23,599 nucleotides of DNA from Gonapodya prolifera JEL478 (Eukaryota; Monoblepharomycota; Monoblepharidomycetes; Monoblepharidales; Gonapodyaceae), in the NCBI GenBank assembly GCA_001574975.1, contig KQ965909.1, forward strand, positions 1-23,599, given 5' to 3'. The position numbers and the translations under genes were made by a program. Below, piece by piece: positions 18,416 through 23,599 of the stretch; position 1 is the first letter of the stretch; the number at the start of each line of letters is the position of its first letter. The notes under the pieces are model-generated. The model saw only the letters and a program-made list of their open reading frames with translations. It was not told the origin of the DNA and made no database searches.

Positions 18416-21400
18416 ATGGAAGGCCAGCGCCTCCCGAGAGCTGCATCTGTGGGTGCACGAGGCAACGTTCTGCAAGCATGTGGGTCTGCATCTGCTGCAC
18501 CGTTTTCTTAGTCGCGATCGCCCACTCGTTACCCACTTCAACTCGCTCTCCACTCTTCGGATCTGATCATAAACCCAGACCTGCTGCCTGGAATAGCGGA
18601 AAACGATGTCCTAGAGATCACTCCGGGTTACTCGCTGACACCTCAGGACGCCGCTGCGCACCACTCCCACTCGCGCCTATTCCTCCGTCCCAGGAGGGCT
18701 CACCGCGACATGCTCGCGAGACAGCCCAACCTGCAAGTGTCCATCGAGCGTACCACTGCTTCGGCGTTTGATTTGCGCGCAAGGGGGGACGTCGTCGGGA
18801 AAAAGGACGAGGCGCAAGACTGGCTCGGACGGTGGACGATCCCGCACTGGATCGACATGTCGTTGTGGAACAGACAGGCCGAGGACCGGCTCAAGGGCGC
18901 CCAGCACGGTGGGCCTGAAGATGTGTTGAGAGGTGATAGGTTCAAGTTTCGGTACAGAATGCATTCGGTGCAGATTGGTCTGCAGCAGGGGTTGGAACAC
19001 AATGTGATCGTTCCTGTGGAGATCCCCGCACTTCATCGGCGTTTTGAGAAGCTCGTGCAACATCGCGGAGGGGCACCGAGCATTGCACTTTCAATTGAGA
19101 ATGATTCCATGGATGCTGCGTCCATGTCGACGCAACACAAGGGTTCTTCTCTGCGACCAAGAATCAACCGTCTGGCAGACGCCGTAAGCATCCGGACGTC
19201 TCACGCAATCGACGCTGTGGACGAGTACGACGAGTATGACGAGCTTCAGTTCGCGCCAATGGCCATACGAAGCAATTATTCTACCGAGACCCGGGGATCC
19301 CCAGCTGGAGGTCCGCAACTGGTATCACCAGAAAGTGAAAGGGCGTCTTCGCCATCACGGGGCGCCATTGCGACAGATTCCGAGCATATGAGTCCCGATA
19401 GAGCTGAGGGAAAGAATCGACCATCTGTGGGGGCCGCTTGGGTGACTGAATCTGACCGAATGGTATCGGCGCGACAAGCTGCAAAGAGGGCTGAAAACAT
19501 TGCTCCGGTCACATCCACACTCGTAGCCTCTGCTCAGCTCGGAAATCAATCCACCAAGGCTGTCGAAGCCTCAAAGTCTGCACCAGTGTCTGCGTACTCA
19601 TATCTCATGTCCCTATTTCGAGGTAGCAACAGTGGACACAAGGTCAAATCTGAGCGTAACAGTCGTAGTATAGGAGATGCGACTATGATCCCCACGAGAG
19701 AAGCTGAAGTTGACAAAGCCCACAGAAGGGCAACCCCAGAGGTATCCAGAACAGCCATTCAAAACATTCCGGTCAGAACTGCAGATCGGACATCTGTGCA
19801 GCAACTTGGTAGTGGTACTTACTCTGGCGGACGACACACCCTGAGCAAAAGTTTTAACTCAAGTGATCCTGTCGGGATTTTGCACTCGCCACGAGATCGT
19901 GAGGCCAAATTTGGTGGCTCCAGCCCTCGCGAACTCGACTCAACTGCATTGAAGATCTCTCCCAACTCCTCAGATTCAGTGCGCTTTGAAGGAAAGGTGC
20001 GAGATTGTAGTGCGTCAGAACTTCCGTGATGTAACCATCCCCCATTTTCCGTCATCGTCAGGTGGGAACGGACTAACTGCAACGTTCCTTCAAACCTATA
20101 CAACCTTTTAATCCTGCTAAGAACACTGTGAAAATTATTCCAGATATTCGGTGCGTTTTATCCCGTGTCCAAGTATGATATCGTGAAGGTGCTGGTGCCC
20201 ACCTCACCAGGCGCTGGAACCATATCTTTCCTCAGCATGATCAGTACGCAGATGATCCGATCATGAAGTGGAAATCACTTTGTACGCCAGCGTGTCTTCC
20301 GTTGACGAGAAACTTTGTACCAACGACAGACGAGATCGGTAAGTTGAACTTTCAAAAGCAGTGAAGGTTCCGACAGCAGCACGATAGATTGTCTTATTCG
20401 TCACCGGCTCACTACAAGGAATCTAGCTACATTGTGTCTCCATCACTTGATGATGTTCACATAGACAAGAGGCAAACTGATTTGAATTCTGTGTTTGAGC
20501 TCATTCTCCACCGTTTAGGGCAGGTATTTATCAACGTGTTCTCCATGTCACTTTCATCCTTGGATCGTCTCAAATGAAACACAATAGGGATTTCAACTTC
20601 ATACTAAAGGAAAGATCTCGCCAAGCGATACTGGCTTCTACCACGGCCCTTGCGTGATTGAGGCGTCTTTCAAAAGTCTAACAGATTTAAATTCAGAAGG
20701 ATTTGTGAAGTTTAATAGTGGTGTGGCGCACGTATCGAACTCTTTGTGGTCCAAGATTCCGAAAGATCAAGGCTATTTGCTGAGCCATGCAGACGACATC
20801 CACAGATTGATACCTGATACCACGGGGAGCCAAAATGTGGAAGTCACGAAATATGTCAAAAAGGGTGATAGTTCGAACACCACAATAACGTACTCTGCAG
20901 CAATCAGCCCCAAAAATCATGTCGGATTTTATTCACGCACCATTACTTTCCAGTATGAGCCATTGGCACAGTACGCCTGGAATTATCTGGACCAAATCAT
21001 TTCTGGATATTGAGATGACTATAAAGATGGTTTGTGCTTCTGGAGGACAAGATTTGTTCGCTGCTATTATATACACTTCCATCCGGTGCCTTTATACAAC
21101 ATGCTGGCTTGTCACCTGCCGAAAGACTAAACAAAGAAGAGATCAGAATTGCAGCTTTTAAAAAGTTTCTTGAGCAGTTTGAGAAAATAATCATGAGGTT
21201 CACAACTGAACTGCAGCTGCCCAAAAAGGACAAGTTCAAACAAAAGCCACTACCAAACAGTGACAAGGTCACTTGTACTACTTACAACCCATCTGGCTTT
21301 GTTGCGACAGAGTTACAAAAGCTGAAGGCTGATTTTGTTAACAGGCACACCATGGTCCACCATCTTTGCTGCGATGCATAGTCCAGGTGCTGTTACATTC

Positions 21401-21745
21401 AAAGATAGGCGATGGCACTTCTTCTTTTATGAACAAGTCTTCATTGGCACTGAGTGGGTTGACTGGGCTGTTTGCGCCTTTGCTGATATTAGCACCTGCA
21501 AAGATGCAGTGAATTTTGGTCAAACACTCATGGAACAGTTTGTCATTCAGCACTGTCTTGACAACCATGGCTTTCTTGATGGCCATTATTGGTATTGCCT
21601 CCAAAAGGAGTTGGATGCACATGTAGGAATTGGAGATCACCAATCACCAAAAGCTGATGTCCCCAGGGTTGCTTTCCAGGGTGCTATGAGGTGTCAGTTA
21701 TTGGTTCCTACTGTTGGACTACAAGTCTACAACAGACCTTTCTGA
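18416..21745 (+). pseudogene. IML1: Iml1/DEPDC5-like GATOR1 (SEACIT) subunit, internally deleted and frame-broken
   Basis: Iml1/DEPDC5 is the Rag/Gtr GTPase-activating subunit that restrains TORC1 when amino acids are low. A proposed exon 18416-18448 and intron 18449-18511 lead into SSDLIINPDLLPGIAENDVL and ARQPNLQVSIERTTASAFDL, the N-terminal domain. The frame then jumps to GRWTIPHWIDMSLWNRQ, so roughly 270 residues, including most of the SABA domain, are missing without a break in frame. Later blocks are RRWNHIFPQ, KWKSLCTPACLPLTRNF, SYSSPAHYKESSYIVSP, LGQGFQLHTKGK (intron 20524-20587) and YAWNYLDQIISGY. TGA at 21011-21013 interrupts GY-DDYKDGLCFWRTRF. Frame changes follow near 21055 and 21340. 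The DEP domain (FKDRRWHFFFYEQVFIGTEW) ends at 21745. The 3' part is AT-rich and CpG-poor. Confidence 0.72.
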
Positions 21746-21963
21746 CAAGAAGGACAAGCAATTAGTTATATTGTTCTATCATGTTGGGGTTTTAGGCATA
21801 GCCCAAATGCACAGGGCATGTGCCACTGTGGTCAAAAGGTTTTTTGGACTTGTACACACATGGTAAACATTGTGCTTGACAGGTTATGAGCCTATTGCTG
21901 TACATCCCAACACACTCAGGAGCATTTTAAGGTTCTCTGGGGAGATTTTGCAGGGTGGACTTT
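21746..21963. other. Spacer between the IML1 DEP region and the copia Gag remnant
   Basis: AT-rich sequence without a recognisable gene. The remaining Iml1 C-terminal domain, expected here, was not found, so the insertion of retroelement DNA or decay has removed it. Confidence 0.35.
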
Positions 21964-22800
21964 ATGATGGATGACATATCTCAACCTCCACCAACCACGG
22001 GGCCATCCATGCTTCCCACAGTAGTGCCTATGATTAAAATTGCTACTCTGAAGCAAACTGTGGGCACTTTGGAGCAGGGGAGCTAATTTATGGTGTGGAG
22101 TCAGAGCTTGTTGGTTCAACTTGGGCCATTTAAGGGCTGTTGAGACGTCCTGGAGGGCAAAATGGCACGCCCATCAGATGCTAAATGTGCTGTGGTGTGG
22201 GACAACATTGATGCCCAGCTCACTGCCGCCCTATTTGCTTTTGTGAGCCCTGAACTCCAAATGTCCAGTTTGGACAATAAGAGGCCGGTGGCAGAAAATT
22301 GTGCAGCAATGGTGGCTTGTTGGGCACCAAAACCACAGGGACAATGTGTGGCATTGATCAAGGAGCTCTTGTGGCTGAAGCTGGCAAGGTTGGTGGATTA
22401 GCTCCTCACTGACCTGATGACAATCTTCAACAAGATTGTGCAGGCGGACCCACAAGGCCCGTCATTGAGGACAACAAAGTTGCCAATTTTTTAGGCGCAT
22501 CAAGGACTGGTACCCAAAGATTGTGGCGTACTGGGTAAGGGAGGATGCCACATTCCACCAAGTCGCAAACAACATGCAGGCAGCAGAGGACAGGGCAACA
22601 CAGCATGCAGAGGCACACGCAGCTATGGTGTGGGTTTGGTGTGGCGGCGGTGGTGGTGGTGGAGATGGTTGCCATAACTGTGGGGACTTCTGTCCCATGG
22701 CTCACTTACCCCCCTGTACAGAGATACCCCCATGTTTGAGAGAAGTACCCCCACCCCTTCTGAACCAAAATTCTTTGTGCAGTACCACAGGATTTGTTTC
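21964..22800 (+). pseudogene. Ty1/copia-type retrotransposon Gag remnant
   Basis: The region begins with ATG and reads VVPMIKIATLKQTVGTLEQG, then FMVWSQSLLVQLGPFKG, KMARPSDAKCAVVW and DAQLTAALFAFVSPELQ. This is the order of the Gag region of copia retrotransposons (substrate-length helical domain of the UBN2/DUF4219 kind). Further on come IFNKIVQADPQGPS, a YWVREDATFHQVANNMQAAE segment and a zinc-knuckle remnant CHNCGDFCPMAH after a glycine run. The knuckle has lost the canonical C-X2-C-X4-H-X4-C spacing. At least two in-frame stops and frame changes interrupt the protein. No protease, integrase or reverse transcriptase follows, so this is a solo decayed Gag fragment on the same strand as IML1. 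Confidence 0.65.
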
Positions 22801-22838
22801 CATTGAAAAGGAAAAGTAGATTACACTTTATGTAAATT

Positions 22839-23440
22839 TTACTTCCTAGTTCGTAACTTTCTACCACTTCCCTCATCATCTGTGCCCTTCTTACGCTTGT
22901 TCTTAGCACCCAAAGACCTTGATCTTGGCACATTTGTAGCTGTTGCAGGCCTACCAGGACCCCTCCTGGGGTGGTGTGCTTGGTGTCCTTGAAAGTCCAA
23001 AAGTTTGTTAAAGACTTTGGTGAAACATTCAATGGTAACCCACTAGATATCTCATCTTCATCAGAAGACTCAGAGTCTGCATGCTGAATATTCTTCTTGG
23101 CACAAACAGTAATGGCATCTTCAAATTTTTTGAATAAAACAGGTAACTGTAAAAATAAATCATTAGGAGCAAAATACTACCTTCTGCTCCACTGTTGTCA
23201 TCAATATCATCTCCAGAGTCGTAACTCCAACTTCTTTAGCCTCTGTGGAGATGTAACAAGCAACTGTAAAATGAGATTAGAGAATGTGAAAGCAATAAAT
23301 AATAGATTCATACCATCTTTTGGAATCTTAGGAACTCCATCATGGTAATTGTCTCCAGCCTCTTCCTTATCCTCAACCTTTTCAGAACTTAGCCTCTTCT
23401 CTGAGGAAGTCTTCTCTGGGATACAAGTGCAAAATGACTT
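22839..23440 (-). pseudogene. AT-hook-containing acidic/basic protein remnant
   Basis: On the minus strand the 3' block reads CFTKVFNKLLDFQGHQ, then AHHPRRGPGRPATATNVPRS and ends GTDDEGSGRKLRTRK followed by TAA at 22841-22839. RRGPGRP is an AT-hook core that binds the minor groove of AT-rich DNA. An upstream block in another frame reads QHADSESSDEDEISSG. A Lys/Glu-rich block with EKTSSEKRLSSEKVEDKEEA lies near 23390, with intron-like GTATG...CAG sequence between them. The frame changes near 23045 without an obvious intron. I do not recognise the family. It may be a transposon-associated DNA-binding protein or a decayed host chromatin protein. The 5' end is not certain. Confidence 0.35.
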
Positions 23441-23599
23441 AGATATATATCCACGGATTGTTAAGACCCTAGGGTTGTGGGACTTAGTGGAATTCTTGTC
23501 TCATTCACTCTACATGGGGAAAATGCTCTCTACTTATACCAAACGTGCTGAGTTCTGCTTACTAAACATGATTTGTCATCCAATATGAGTCAGAACCTT

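Noticed and set aside
18677-19063. Minus-strand 128-codon ORF opposite the IML1 5' exon
   Set aside because: It is a shadow of the GC-rich IML1 frame. The plus strand carries recognisable Iml1 motifs.
6227-21013. Possible recoding of TGA as a sense codon
   Set aside because: TGA interrupts NBAS and IML1, but RRN3 ends in TGA at the expected family C terminus and the intact genes use a standard code. CpG decay explains the interruptions better.
5917-21745. General low assembly quality as the cause of all frame breaks
   Set aside because: Five- to seven-exon genes in the same window (RRN3, TCTP) and the traced part of ELP1 splice without a single indel. The breaks are confined to NBAS, IML1 and transposon sequence. 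Local errors in the AT-rich parts cannot be excluded.
22640-22670. Glycine-rich run as a separate gene or CRISPR-like repeat
   Set aside because: The GGTGGT repeat encodes the Gly-rich linker before the copia nucleocapsid zinc knuckle. No array structure is present.

Overview
The window is eukaryotic nuclear DNA, most likely from a fungus and possibly an early-diverging (zoosporic or mucoromycete-like) one. The host genes are split by short GT-AG introns, mostly 40-80 nt. Products match fungal or opisthokont families: Vma7, Rrn3, NBAS/Sec39, an RluA-type pseudouridine synthase, TCTP, ribosomal protein S29, Elp1 and Iml1/DEPDC5. The fungal placement comes from protein flavour and intron style; I could not run a search.

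Layout. 1-192 (+) is the 3' end of VMA7. 286-2374 (+) is a complete five-exon RRN3. 2639-5795 is an AT-rich mobile element bounded by inverted arms of about 260-270 bp. It carries a D-35-E integrase and two diverged copies of an Ulp1-like peptidase segment. About 5.9-8.8 kb (-) is a decayed, 3'-truncated NBAS-like gene. 9390-10154 (-) is an intact RluA-family pseudouridine synthase. 10270-11475 (+) is TCTP in seven exons and 11623-11957 (+) is RPS29 in three. 12502-18361 (-) is ELP1 with many exons. 18416 to about 21745 (+) is an IML1-like gene with a large internal loss and several reading-frame breaks. 21964-22800 (+) is a broken Ty1/copia Gag. The right edge (-) holds an AT-hook, acidic/basic remnant.

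Two compositional regimes alternate. Intact genes lie in CpG-bearing DNA of moderate to high GC. The element and the 3' half of the NBAS-like gene lie in AT-rich DNA with almost no CpG: none from about 3901 to 4510, and none from about 5700 to 7009. The 3' part of IML1 is partly depleted. In-frame TGA codons and frame changes cluster in NBAS and IML1, while RRN3, TCTP and RPS29 splice into exact open frames. This fits methylation-linked CpG decay spreading from transposons into neighbouring genes, although that mechanism is inference.

Functionally the set is housekeeping: Pol I initiation (Rrn3), vacuolar acidification (Vma7), translation (S29, TCTP), tRNA wobble modification (Elp1), pseudouridylation, Golgi-ER tethering (NBAS) and TORC1 nutrient sensing (Iml1). 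Two compact divergent pairs share short promoters: synthase/TCTP with 115 bp, and ELP1/IML1 with about 54 bp, between start codons.
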